64,000 bases of DNA from Atherinomorus stipes (GCA_023101725.1 JALJCO010009027.1:496001-560000); one strand, 5' to 3'. Shown: positions 36,201 through 46,693, numbered from the stretch's first letter. Notes: a model not told the origin generated them from the letters alone. Program-made: numbers and translations.

Positions 36201-39200
36201 CCTTCTTCAGTCTTACGCTTTAACCCTTTGAGCTTTCCACCTTCTTCAGCCTTATGATTTAACCCTTTGAGCTTTCCACCTTCTTCAGCCTTATGATTTA
36301 ACCCTTTGAGCTTTTCCACCTTCTTCAGCCTTATGATTTAACCCTTTGAGCTTTTCCACCTTCTTCAGCCTTTTGATTTAACCCTTTGAGCTTTTCCACC
36401 TTCTTCAGCCTTATGATTTAACCCTTTGAGCTTTTCCACCTTCTTCAACCTTTTGATTTAACCCTTTGAGCTTTTCCACCTTCTTCAACCTTTTGATTTA
36501 ACCCTTTGAGCTTTTCCACCTTCTTCAGCCTTATGATTTAACCCTTTGAGCTTTTCCACCTTCTTCAGCCTTTTGATTTAACCCTTTGAGCTTTTCCACC
36601 TTCTTCAGCCTTACGCTTTAACCTTTCAGCCTTTATAGCCTTTCGCTTTAACTTTTTCAGGTTTTCAGCCTTACGCTTTAACTTTTTCAGGATTTTCAGG
36701 TTTTTCAGCCTTACGCTTTAATTTTTTCAGGTTTTCAGCCTTACGCTTTAACTTTTTCCGCTTTTTCCGCTTCTTCAGCTTTCCGCTTTAACTTTTTCAG
36801 GATTTTCAGGTTTTTCAGGCTTACGCTTTAACTTTTTCAGGTTTTTCAGCCTTATGCTTCAAATTGTTCAGCTTTTTCAGCCTATAAGCATTATAGTTTA
36901 ACTGTTTCCGCCGTTGAGCATTATAGTTCAACTACTTCAGCTTCTTTAGCATTATAGTTCAGCGTCTTCAAATAAAAGCATTCACACATGCTGTTGCGGA
37001 GTAACAGCATTTTCTAGTTTACATTACATTCATTACACTAAAATGGTAACATTCTTATTTATTTCTTATAAAAGAACATGTTGTATTACTTCCTCACCTG
37101 CTACGACACTGAACTGGGAGGATAATATGATGAAATGACCTGATTTTACAACTAGCAATATATTTTTGTGCTTTGTCGAGTCCTATAGTGATAAACGGGA
37201 ACGCCATAGACTTACATAGTGACGCAGTCGGCTGTGTGTTGATAGCGACACACACATGGCAGTTTAGTGTCCACGAAGACAAATGTCCAACACCTGCCAG
37301 AAGGCTTGAGTGGTGGTTACGGTGGATTTTTTTTTTTTTTTTTTTTTTTTTAGTTAAGGAGAATTGAGAGTTTGAGACAGCGGGCTGCACCTGGTGGTCG
37401 GTCACGTAGCTACGTGGCTGCCGTCCTATGGTGAGCTGCTCAGTTTACAAGGTCCACATTTAATTGTGTTCACATGCTGCTGCAGCAACGTACGGCACAA
37501 TGTCCAAGACCACTTTTTGGGTTTAACAATATCTACTTTTCAGTCATCGAGTTCGGGAGCTCTTCCTATGTGTGTTGTTGATTCGCGTATGTCCTCAGTG
37601 TAAAATATCCTGTAACAGTGGTAACCGGAAGCCCGGAATGGTTTCGGCCGTGAAACTTGTCTTTTCTCATTTTAACATTAGATCTAGGGATGCACAATAT
37701 TGGAATTTTGGCCGATATCCGATATTTTAAAACTTATGTGGCCGATAATCGATATTGATACCGATATTAAAGCTGAAAATGATGTAATATTCATTCTTTG
37801 TGCAAAATTAGAAAAATACCTGAACTTGTGTTGTGTATAACAAGTCAAAAGCCCTGTTTCGGAGGGCCCCGGGCCAGATCGGTCCACATTTTTTGTGTCT
37901 CCACAGATTAAAAACTGGGACGGGTACCCTTATATCCGACCCGGCCTACTTTTTTGGTACCCTTCGGGAGGGGTACTGATCTAACCGATCCGGACCAAAG
38001 GGGTGGAGCTAATACACAGCAATCCGTTGATTCATTGAAAAATCCAGCACTTCCCGCGTGACCCGGCGTAAAAACAAAGCAGTGGTGACTCCTTTTGTTT
38101 CTGTCACATGTGGTGTGGTGCGTTGCACGGCAATGATGTCACGTGATCACGTAGCAGCACTATCAAGCTAATTCTCCGCCTCCAAAATAAGGGTACAGTT
38201 TCCTGTGGGGACGCAACGTGAAATCAACACATCCGTACCAAAACCCACCCGATCCGGCCTGACCCTACCCAACTCAAACCCGTAGGAGGAAATGGGGCTA
38301 AACTTAATGACAGTTCAAACAAAACTAATTGGATATATGCGTTATATCCTAGAACCACCTGGATTTTCTTCTCCCTGAGAAAAAAAACAAATATTATACC
38401 CAAAAACAGGGGATGTTTGGTAAGGGTGTGAAAAAATATTGATACGCTGAAACGTGATATTTTCATATGCTAATATCATATTGATATTTAAGAATGCAGC
38501 ATTGATCTGTTATACTAACGGAATCTCACGAGATTTAGTTCTGTTACAAAATCTCATGGGTTTTTGTGAAATCTTGCGAGATTTCGTCGGTAAAACAGAT
38601 CAATATCAATTTTGTCAAATTTTAATGTAAAATCTGCATATGAAAATATTGTGATATTTCAGTTTATTTATATTTTTGCCCAGCCCTAATATTTGGTTAT
38701 TTACACAAATGACTGCGTATAAACTGTTCACACAGAACATCCTAAAAGAAACTGTCTTTAGAAGTTTGAAAGTCTGTAAAAAAAAAAAAAAAAAGTTCTT
38801 GAAGAAGAAGTTTTGGGGCTTTTTAGACTTTAGAAACAGCAGCCTGATCGGTTAAATATCGGTGGGGTGGCCGATGTCCGGTACTCAGTTTTAAGGCCGT
38901 TATAGGCTGATGCCTATAGGGGGCTGATTATATCATGGATCCCTAATTAGATCTAAGTAATTTTTGCTTACTGTACCTTTTTAAAATTGCTTGGATATTT
39001 TAGTTTTTTCATTGTTTTTTAAATAAAAAGTGGCTGCATGTGTGTTTTCACCAGGTGGATGTGAAAACTACGGCTCTGGCTATGGCCATCACAGACTCCG
39101 AGTTGTCTGATGAAGAGGCATCCATACTGGAGAGCGGAGGGTTCTCTGTTTCCAGAGCCACCACCCCTCAGCTCACCGACGTCTCTGAGGGTAAGTCTTC

Positions 39201-40054
39201 GGTTTGCTTCATCACAGCTAGATGAGGTCAACTTGTTCTTTTTTTTTCATCATCTCTTTTCTGTTTCAGACTTGGACCAGCAAAGTTTACACAGCGATCC
39301 GGACGAGGCCTATCTGCGCGACCTCCCTGAGTTTCCCTCGGTCGAGGAGTTTCCATCCATTGAGCACAGTCTGCTTCATTTTCCTCTGCGAGGTCCAGGC
39401 CAAGGAGATGGAGCCCAGGCCGGCTCTCAGTCAGAGGGGGAGCCATTGAGCCCTGCCAGCCTCCTCATCCAGCACCTGGCTTCCCCCCTGCACTTTGTGA
39501 ACACGCATTTCAACGGACATGGACGACCAACCGGAGGTGAAGAGGGCTCGTTGCCTGCTTCGGGCGCACGGGAGGAAGCGCTCAGGCAGGACGGAGAGGA
39601 GAAGGGAGCTGCAGTCACCCAGAGTGCACAGCGGTCTCTGGAGGCGCTGAGTCAGGAGATAGTGAGCACGGCCATCTCCACCGTTGTGCAGAACACTCTG
39701 TCAGCCCTGCTGCGCTCCAGCGAGGCCAGCGAGGAGCCCACCTTGGCTGAGTTCCTTCCCACTGAATCTCCACCGGGCGCTCTGGAGACCCCCACTCAAC
39801 CCTCCGACACCACTGCTGACACTACAGTCACTACAGTTGAGGCGCTAGGACCTGACGAGGATCTGGAGGAAGCGGTTACAACGGAAAGCGGAGCCGGCGA
39901 GGATTTTCCAGATGACACACTAGTTCCCACTGAGGAAGAGGACTTTGAGCTTTTGGACCAAAGTGAACTGGAGCAGTTTGATGAGGGGCTGGACAGACAA
40001 GTGGGTGGAGGAGCTCCAGACACGCCTCCATCTCCTCAACATCCTCAGTCATAG
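30272..40054 (+). CDS. retreg2: RETREG2 (FAM134A), reticulon-type ER-phagy regulator
   Basis: ER membrane protein that bends tubules and can recruit Atg8/LC3 proteins (family knowledge). Exons 30272-30525, 30992-31095, 31358-31388, 31622-31751, 31839-31923, 32112-32249, 32360-32454, 39055-39190 and 39270-40054 join in phase to about 585 residues (human about 543). The reticulon-homology domain is formed by two hydrophobic hairpins, about residues 70-108 ([20 protein letters not shown]) and about 174-216 ([20 protein letters not shown]), with an amphipathic linker containing [19 protein letters not shown]. The long acidic C-terminus ends with [16 protein letters not shown], carrying an LC3-interacting motif of the DFELL type near residue 550. 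Exon 3 is only 31 nt. Intron 7 is 6.6 kb and filled with nested transposons, while the other introns are short. Confidence 0.96.
33295..33560 (+). repeat. Dispersed repeat in retreg2 intron 7
   Basis: The stretch with TCTGGACTTCCAGGGCCCGT, GCAGAACTGCACTGGC and GAGGTCCGGGTTTGGTGATC has the look of a common fish DNA-transposon fragment (GGGACC-type ends). Its ends are not clear and it has no coding content. Confidence 0.3.
35920..36180 (+). repeat. Pyrimidine-rich degenerate tandem repeat
   Basis: Repeats of a unit of roughly 40-45 bases built around CTCTTCATCATCTCTCCTTC and CTGGCTCCT. The plus strand is nearly free of purines apart from scattered A and G. The 114-residue frame across it is Ser/Leu/Pro-rich low complexity and not a credible gene. 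Confidence 0.7.
36194..36630 (+). repeat. 40-bp minisatellite inside the Helitron-like element
   Basis: About ten head-to-tail copies of a 40-base unit: CTTTTCCACCTTCTTCAGCC followed by TTATGATTTAACCCTTTGAG. Copies vary at TTATGATTT/TTTTGATTT/TTACGCTTT. A second, more degenerate array with TTTTCAGCCTTACGCTTTAA units continues to about 36,960. Copy number is probably polymorphic. Confidence 0.95.
37851..38299. mobile_element. Nested DNA element, family copy 1
   Basis: It starts GCCCTGTTTCGGAGGG and ends GAAATGGGGC, a short inverted pair. The interior (TACTTTTTTGGTACC, GGTGGAGCTAATACACAG, GACGCAACGTGAAATCAACA) is closely matched at 48,655-49,110. No coding frame. Confidence 0.75.
38421..38688. 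mobile_element. Palindromic MITE nested in the hAT element
   Basis: It starts TAAGGGTGTGAAAAAATATT and ends TATTTTTGCCCAGCCCTA, with inverted arms containing AATCTCACGAGATTT-like words. It is a relative of the element at 14,056-14,452, which is likewise lodged in a hAT-type copy. Confidence 0.7.
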
Positions 40055-41600
40055 CTTGTTCCCTTACCCCCCCCCCCCAATTCAACCTTTTTTTTTGTTT
40101 TTATTTGTACGTTAAAACTACATTATATACATACCCCTATATACAACACATTAATCAAGGAGTTTGGCATTAAATACTGTTGGTTGGCGTTTGTGTGGCT
40201 GATGGTTGAGATACTTGGCACGTTCTGCTTTCATAGCCTCATGTTTCTAAATCCTGCTAAGCTTTGGTACCTGACTTGTTCTTTGTCTTGGGTTAACAGT
40301 TATGGAGACATCATTTTTGTTTATGGTCGCTCAGAATTTAAGATATTGGCTTGGCTAGCCTGCTCAAATGCAGCCTCCCGGTTACATTAATGATGCCTTT
40401 ATGTTCTGATGCCTTAGCTACTAACTTAACCCAAACGCTAAGTTTTCATCAAAAAGCAGATGTCTATTTAGATGGTTTATGAAGAGTTGAGATGTTGGAA
40501 ATACAATAACTATTAATATATGCTATAAATTATTTAATTTAACGCCCAGCTAATGAAACTATATATATAAAAAAAAGAAATCTTAAGGGGAGATTGAAAG
40601 TATATTTTATCCCTTCTGTTACCCATAATGATTGTGTTTTAATTACACCTCATACATCCGGGTGTAGTTGTATTTTCCCAAAGTTGAATAAGGAAAAGTT
40701 GGTTCGCTAGCTGTACCTCTGAGTTTTAAGTCACTTTTTGCTCGAAAATGTAATCTTTGACATACATGGATGTTGGTAACTGGTAAACTTATACACATAA
40801 GTGACCTCATGCAAGGCAAGACAGGAGAGAAGTCCCTGTGTTTCTTCTCTGTGATGGATGCCACATTTTTATTGACATCTGTGAATAATGTTCAGTTCAT
40901 ACATCCACATCTAATTAATCCATATGTGACTGAATTTTTCTCTTGATCTAAAAATGTCTAAAAACAATAGTTAGGTCTGTGTACTATTTGTACATGTACA
41001 GTCATCATTGGGATATGAATATAAAGCAAACCTCTTTTGTTCATGCATGCAGTGCCTCAAGCATGCATCAAAATTGGAGTCAGTTTTCGAGAAAGTTTTT
41101 TTTTTTTCCCTGTTTGTTTTTGAAACAAATCATTACTTTCATTCAACATCCTGTATTTGGCCAATGCAAGTGCAAGAATTTACAGAGAAAAAAAAAAAAT
41201 CTGCATTTGATTGTATGGAAAGGCCTATTTTGCTTTTGTAAACCACTCGGCATCCAAATCTCAGGGGTGGGTTGTACAAAGTGAATATAACGTTGCAGCA
41301 TATGTATCCATTTCCTGACCTGTCTTAGTGCACTGTATTTGTACTAACCTTTCCTTTTTTTCCCCAGTTGTGTATAGTGTAGAAAAGCAAAGAAAAGAAA
41401 AAAAGGAAAGTGTACTTTCTGCATGTAAAAACAGCACTCTGTTCAAGTTCTCCTTGTCAGCTGACAAAGTACTGCACAATTTGTGAAATGGAAAAAAACA
41501 ACAGACTCATTTTGGATACTTCAGGATAAAAGAGCCCATTAAATTCAGTTTGTTTGATATTTCAGCTTCATTAACGGGAATAAAAAATGTGATGTTTTGA
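40055..41600 (+). other. retreg2: retreg2 3' UTR and gene end
   Basis: Noncoding AT-rich sequence after the stop, opening with a C-run and T-run. The best poly(A) signal is AATAAA at 41,579-41,584. The gene converges tail to tail with mdh1b, whose stop lies at 42,023 on the other strand. No other gene is seen here. Confidence 0.45.
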
Positions 41601-42000
41601 AGCCAGCCCAGCTGTTAATGGGGGTGGGTGGCAAGTGATAACATCAGCTGTAGAAAACGACATTAAGAGACTAGTTTGTGTAAAGCTGTCGTGTTTAATG
41701 CTTAAATACTGCTTCTTGAGCTCTATAAATACAGGTATATAAAAAAAACACTTAAACTGTACAATGAAAAAAAGGAATATATTTTCTAATTTCTCCTTTT
41801 TCCACAAAGTACTCAGTTTGATCTTTTATGTCTGAACATAAAACTGTGATGGAAGAGTTTCACAAAGCGGGAAGTGTTATTAAACTGGTCGGATAAAACT
41901 GCAGCTCCACTTGTGAAAGTGAAGAGAATAAAAGAACAAACTGAAACAATGGAAATTTTCTGACCCATGATTTTGAGCTTTTCTTCGTTTGTCAAGCCTT

Positions 42001-42006
42001 TTTATT
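42001..42006 (-). other. mdh1b: mdh1b poly(A) signal
   Basis: TTTATT on the plus strand reads AATAAA on the minus strand, only 16 bases past the mdh1b stop codon, which implies a very short 3' UTR. Confidence 0.6.
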
Positions 42007-42022
42007 CATGCAGCTTTTTAAA

Positions 42023-45000
42023 TCACAGTTCTTTTTCCTGGCGGAGAAAAGAAATAAACTTGTATTAATAAGTTAGATTTTAAAGCTTAAGATTTGCCAA
42101 ATTCGCTCATTGTGACAAACCTGTTGCAGTTCATTTGCACAAATCTGAAGTTTCTGCTTTAGCTCGTCTCCAACATTCACATTAAGCAACGGGAACCATC
42201 TACCATCTCTTACTGTAACTGGAACTGAGAAGATGATGTCATCTGGGAGATCATAAAGGCCTACAAGTAAAAAAAATATATTCTAACACATATTAGCTGG
42301 AGAAATTTCTGATTTGAAATCGTGCTCTTACCTGGGGAAATTATTCCCACAGATAGGATTTCATCTGGACCACAAGCACCGTTCCACGCCTTCAGGACTC
42401 TGAGGATGCTGTTGGCGGATGATGCCGCAGCTGCTCGGCCAGTTTTTGAGGCCACTGCTGAGCGGCGGTGACGCACCAGGTGTTGAAAGTCTGTTTCCAG
42501 CCACTTCCTGGGGAGACAAGAAGATAGCCTTTTTTGGCATATCAGCACGGATTGCAAGGCCAGATGTGTGGTGCAATCAGTGTTTGCACAGGCTGAAATC
42601 AGAGCAGAGAACTGATTTGTGGGCAGTTTAGTGATTTGGAGGTAGGCCAAAAGATCAAGCCTGTCACGTTGGTTTAGCTTACTGCATTCACGAAGTAATA
42701 GAGTGCACTTATATTAGTTAAAAGGTGATAGCTTCAACTTTTTCATCAAAACAATTTAAAAAAATAATAATACATCCACAGAACATCTAAAGGGGTGCAG
42801 AATGGAAGTATTCATTTTACACTCCCAAAAATTATAGCATGCAGTATAAATAGTTGTTTTTTGACGGGTCCAAAATCTATAAATATTTACATCTGATTAC
42901 GATGCCAACGTTTACACTGAAGGATTCTGCGGCATTTGAATTGTTGTGTAGGAAATAAACTAGCCTTGTCTAGCATTAGTTTAGAAGTTGCTAGCTCAAT
43001 TGCACTACGTAGAAATAGCATCTTTCTTTTGTTGCATTTCTCAAATTCAAGTGGACAAAAAATGAAGTCGGGTGAAGGTAAAGGGGCTCAAAAGTCCTGC
43101 GGAGGTTGTCGCTTTCCTCCTGAACATGTACGTCAAACATTTGCTAATGCTAATTAACAGTTAGCCAGTTTTATAACATTACTGAGTAAGCGAGTGTGAG
43201 TCTGACACCTACTGGCGGGGAAGAGTTAAACTTGTAGCTATGACCTTTAATTATTGAAATCTTAGTTTTCCCTTTGCAGCAGACCTGTCATAAACAATCT
43301 CGTGAACTGGTTGGGAAAAGAAAGCTGGTCCTTTGATAGCCCCATCATAGTTGAAAACCCTTGCCCTCTGGAGATCGATGTAGAAAATGCCGCTGATGTT
43401 TCCCCACACGATGACATCGGTGACATCTGCGGCAGGAGAAGACGCAGAAATGACAAATCTGGCTTTTAAGGGTCTTGTGTCAAAATGACATGACAATGCT
43501 CAAAGTTACCTGACGGTCTCACTGTTATCTTTTCTGCAATTAGAGCCCTCGCTTCATCCTCCAGCTGGGTTGCCAGGGCGACAAACTGGTGGCTGTCAAT
43601 GGAGCATGCGCTGTCCGCAAGCAGCGAACATCTGAGGTTGATAAATGAATCTCCAGACACAATCACCTTCACCTGCTTGTTGGCTCGTGTATCCATGAGT
43701 TGGCCATACTCTCTGTAACGCTCTGAGATTTCCCTCCTCACTCTCTCCTTCTCCTCATCACTTTCATTCTCCCTCTCTGTGGTAAAATCATCCAGCAGGA
43801 TGATGACGTCCGCTTCTTGGAAAGCTTGGTCCAGCCCGACGTGAACAGTCACCTGGGGATATTATAAGATGATTTCTCTGATATGATTAAGCGATTAAAA
43901 CTTTCTGAAAGCAATATACCTTATGGAGCTTTGCAAGTGCCAAGTCCTCAGTCTCCTTTTTCAGCTCCTCCAGTTCATCTTCATCCCCCTTTAGATCCAA
44001 GAGGTGGAGGCTGATTGCAGCAACTTCGGGGAACACCTCAGCAGACAAAAGACAAGGGATCAAGATGCGGGATGTTGGGCTGAGAGCACTGGAAAGATAA
44101 ACCAACTCTATAAACAGACAATCTTTACATCATGTTTGTTTTTTCCAAATGAACCTACCCTGTGATCCATATGTGAAGGGGTTGAATAAGACTGAGTCGA
44201 TGCTTCTCTTCCTCAATAAGGCTCATCTGGGCCTCCAGGTTCTCTGATGCAATTTTCAGCATCATTTCTGAGGGCATGTCTGACGTGATGCCGTAGTATT
44301 CCTGAACAGTCACAAATTAGAACAATTCTTTTGTGTCCAGATGTGATTTTCAGATAGCAAATGGTCAATTCTTACCTGGCAGTGCTCTAAGAAGTCACTA
44401 AAGCCCCCTAAGAGCATCCCTTTGCCCCCTCGCTCCACCAGCTCCCTCCAAACCAAAGGAGAGCCCTCGTGTTTCCAGCCATTTCTTTTGCAAGTGGCAT
44501 CCAGCCATTCCTGTCAGAGAGGCAATCGTGTTAAATCACAGCTTCAGAGAAGCGGATGAAAATATAAAAAAGGAAGAGATTAAAGAATGAAATAAACATA
44601 ACAAATGAGAATAAAAATCAACTTAAGTAATGTTATATGTAAATGTCAATAGCATAGCATTCAAAACAACAGGTTGACCAAAGTGCTTTAGATGTAACAA
44701 AACAACAAGGTACAACTACAGTGTAAATGAAACAAAAGCAAACATACAACAAAATGACTAAAAGAGTTCAAACTGAGACACAATAAAAATATTAGAAAAA
44801 AAAAAAACTTAATGGCACTCAAACTGAACTTGAAGTGAGTTTTCAGACAGGATTTGAAGGACTTGATGGACTGCAGTGCAACTATCCCAGAGTCAGCGGG
44901 CTGTCACGGTAAAAGCCAGATCCCCTCTGCTTTAGCTCTTTTGAAACCTTGGTTGAGCTAAGAGCATCTGGCTAGATGAAAATGATGATGATAGATGATG

Positions 45001-45924
45001 TCAGAACTCCATCCATCAGGACAATCCAGTGTGGCACGGCATTCAATAAAGAATAAAACTTTTTGAAAATGAGACTTCATGTATTTCTGAGCCCACTGCA
45101 AATATTTCTCTTTGTGAGCATTCATGAAATGTCTAGTATTTCAAATTCTTATTGCAAGGCTTTGCCTTATTTTTCACTTCAAGAAAGATCCTTCTTTTTC
45201 CTCATACTGCATGGAAACTGTGACCTGCTTAATAATGTGGAACAACTTCCTTAATCCTGTGAATAAGTTAAGAAAAATTTGAAACAGTGTAGAGACAAAA
45301 CAAAAAATATTACTCTGTGCATTCACATTTTTCAGAAGGTCCATAAATGTATATTAAAGTGCATAGCATGCTTTTACAAGTCTGAAAACTAATTATATTG
45401 TAATTAATTGTCTTTTTAATGTTTCATATCAAAATGCTTCATTTTTTTTATTTCTCAAACAAATAAATCTAAACGCAATATAACTGTACCATCGTCGTAT
45501 TTTAAAGGAAAACGCAATTTCGTTTATCTGTTCATTGAATATAGTACCTATTTTTCAACCTGTTACACATATTTTCTTCTTTACATATTTTCACTTTTTC
45601 CTCCTCATATAACAATATTGAGTTTTTTACTTGAAAATAAGTCTCAAAATTAGAAGTGGTTTTGAAATTGATAAACTAACACATCAGGGGGGGAAATGGA
45701 TTACCTCCCATTCACCTGGTAGGATGGAGATCTTGTGGGCCCTGAAGTTTGGCAGAGATCGCTGTAAAGCGTCTGCTAAAAGTTCCGCTTTGGCATAATA
45801 AGGGCAGTCTGCTTTGCCTGTACATAATAATGATACACTATAAGACGGATTACAAATATAAGGACAAATATTGCAAATATCAGCATTAAAATCAAACTTT
45901 ACCAGCGAGTACAAACTTGGCCAT
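42023..45924 (-). CDS. mdh1b: MDH1B, malate dehydrogenase-like protein
   Basis: Cytosolic-MDH paralogue, mostly a ciliated-tissue and testis gene in mammals. Minus-strand exons in transcript order: 45924-45903, 45817-45705, 44510-44376, 44301-44159, 44088-43920, 43852-43510, 43426-43285, 42507-42332, 42260-42121 and 42037-42023, about 465 residues, all phases consistent. The N-terminal extension ([20 protein letters not shown], residues 1-135) is special to MDH1B. The Rossmann region has IWITGALSPTSR where MDH has a Gly-rich loop. The catalytic region reads [12 protein letters not shown] where MDH1 has WGNHSS, so Ile replaces the proton-relay His. The stretch [14 protein letters not shown] also lacks the MDH Asp and Arg pair. 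A dehydrogenase activity is therefore unlikely. The last coding exon is just 15 nt (EKEL and stop). It stands head to head with fastkd2, as in human. Confidence 0.94.
43062..43127 (+). other. Exon-like orphan frame inside an mdh1b intron
   Basis: On the strand opposite mdh1b, ATG opens a 22-codon frame ([20 protein letters not shown], then EH) that ends exactly at a strong donor, CAT before GTACGT. The block is richer in GC than the intron around it and is followed by GCTAATGCTAATT-type words often seen near fish promoters. No downstream exon was found on this strand. It might be a captured first exon, a small unknown transcript or chance. Confidence 0.25.
44511..45704. other. mdh1b intron 2, no gene
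   Basis: AT-rich intron. Positions about 44,870-44,950 (GTGCAACTATCCCAGAGTCA, GGGCTGTCACGGTAAAAGCC) look like a piece of a dispersed fish retroelement. Nothing else was recognised. Confidence 0.35.
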
Positions 45925-46693
45925 TCTATGCGGAAAGCGTCGGTTGCTAAGAAACATGGGGCGTTCCTCGTCTTAGAGTCCGTGTAGAAAACAAATGAAA
46001 AAGAAATAATATCAGGAAGTACGGTTGTATTTGGTATGACTCTCAGACTGTGTATATGTAATTTATTTTGTATGTTTGACATGTTTTATTTACAGAAAAC
46101 ATTACTTTTGACTGTTTTCAGAATTAGTGAGGCACCGGTTTACAGGGGGAAGAAATATGGCAGCGCACACGTCGTAAACTTGCACGTGAGGAAGCTAACA
46201 TGAACTGGATTGTTTAACTTCTTTATTTGTCCTCTCTAAAAGACATTTCCTCTCTCACTAAACGTGGATTGGCACGTGCGGAACCTATCTTTGGGGTAGT
46301 TATTTGAATGTTTCTACGTTTTTAGGAAAATGAATTATTTAGCTAAAGAAATAGCAGAAGTGGAAGCTATTTCTTGACCTTGTTAGCCTTGTAGTCAAAA
46401 CACTGACCAAATAATCCGTTTTCTTTGAATTTTTAGGCATTTTTGGATAATAATTATAATAATATAGAGCAGAAACGTCTATTTAAGTAATGTCTGAACG
46501 CTAGGTATAATTATTTTCGTTTCTGTTACCACATCCTATTATTTTCTAAACACGTTTGTGTTTGTGGATCTACGTGTTAAATATTCTGAAGCAAATTGGT
46601 CCATTTGGTATGTTATTTACATAACCGTCTAATTTAGCTTTCCAGTCATCATTAGGTAACCACATAATGTCTGTCTGGGTGACAGAGGAGGTC
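45925..46693. promoter_or_regulatory. Divergent mdh1b/fastkd2 promoter interval
   Basis: About 770 bases separate the two start codons. The interval has GCGCACACGTCGTAAACTTG, TTGCACGTGAGG and GGCACGTGCGG, that is, two CACGTG E-boxes near 46,183 and 46,272. The fastkd2 coding exon is preceded by an acceptor (GGGTGACAG at 46,685), so the fastkd2 first exon is noncoding and must lie in this interval. Confidence 0.6.

Larger units (their letters stand above)
34598..37017 (+). mobile_element. Helitron-like (HINE-type) non-autonomous element
   Basis: The 3' end has the Helitron signature: a hairpin with stem GCTGTT/AACAGC and loop GCGGAGT at 36,990-37,008, then ATTTT and a terminal CTAG at 37,014-37,017 followed by T. 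The subterminal AAAGCATTCACACATG is echoed near the left end by the perfect inverted repeat GTGTGAATGCTTT/AAAGCATTCACAC at about 34,603-34,630. The interior is pyrimidine-rich with several tandem arrays and no Rep/helicase frame. The left boundary is approximate, because Helitrons have no target duplication to mark it. Confidence 0.65.
37685..38945. mobile_element. hAT-type element with perfect 8-bp target duplication
   Basis: Termini TAGGGATGCACAATATTGG and GGATCCCTA are inverted. Both sides carry the 8-mer ATTAGATC (37,677-37,684 and 38,946-38,953), which is diagnostic of hAT insertion. There is no transposase frame. Two further elements sit inside it (37,851-38,299 and 38,421-38,688). It is the larger sibling of the copy at 13,857-14,608. 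Confidence 0.9.
34178..38985. mobile_element. Outer MITE-like element, split by later insertions
   Basis: The left tip TTTAAAGGTTCAGTGTGTAA and the right tip TTACTGTACCTTTTTAAA are inverted relatives and match the 13-base terminal repeat of the element at 53,839-55,680. Between them sit a Helitron-like element (to 37,017) and a hAT-type element (37,685-38,945), so the outer element would be the oldest layer. Pairing the two tips as one element is inference. Confidence 0.5.

Noticed and set aside
36194..36630. CRISPR-like array
   Set aside because: Repeats are contiguous without unique spacers and the genome is eukaryotic; it is a minisatellite.
39796..40023. Antisense Ser-rich frame in retreg2 exon 9
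   Set aside because: Mirror of the acidic coding sequence; no independent evidence.
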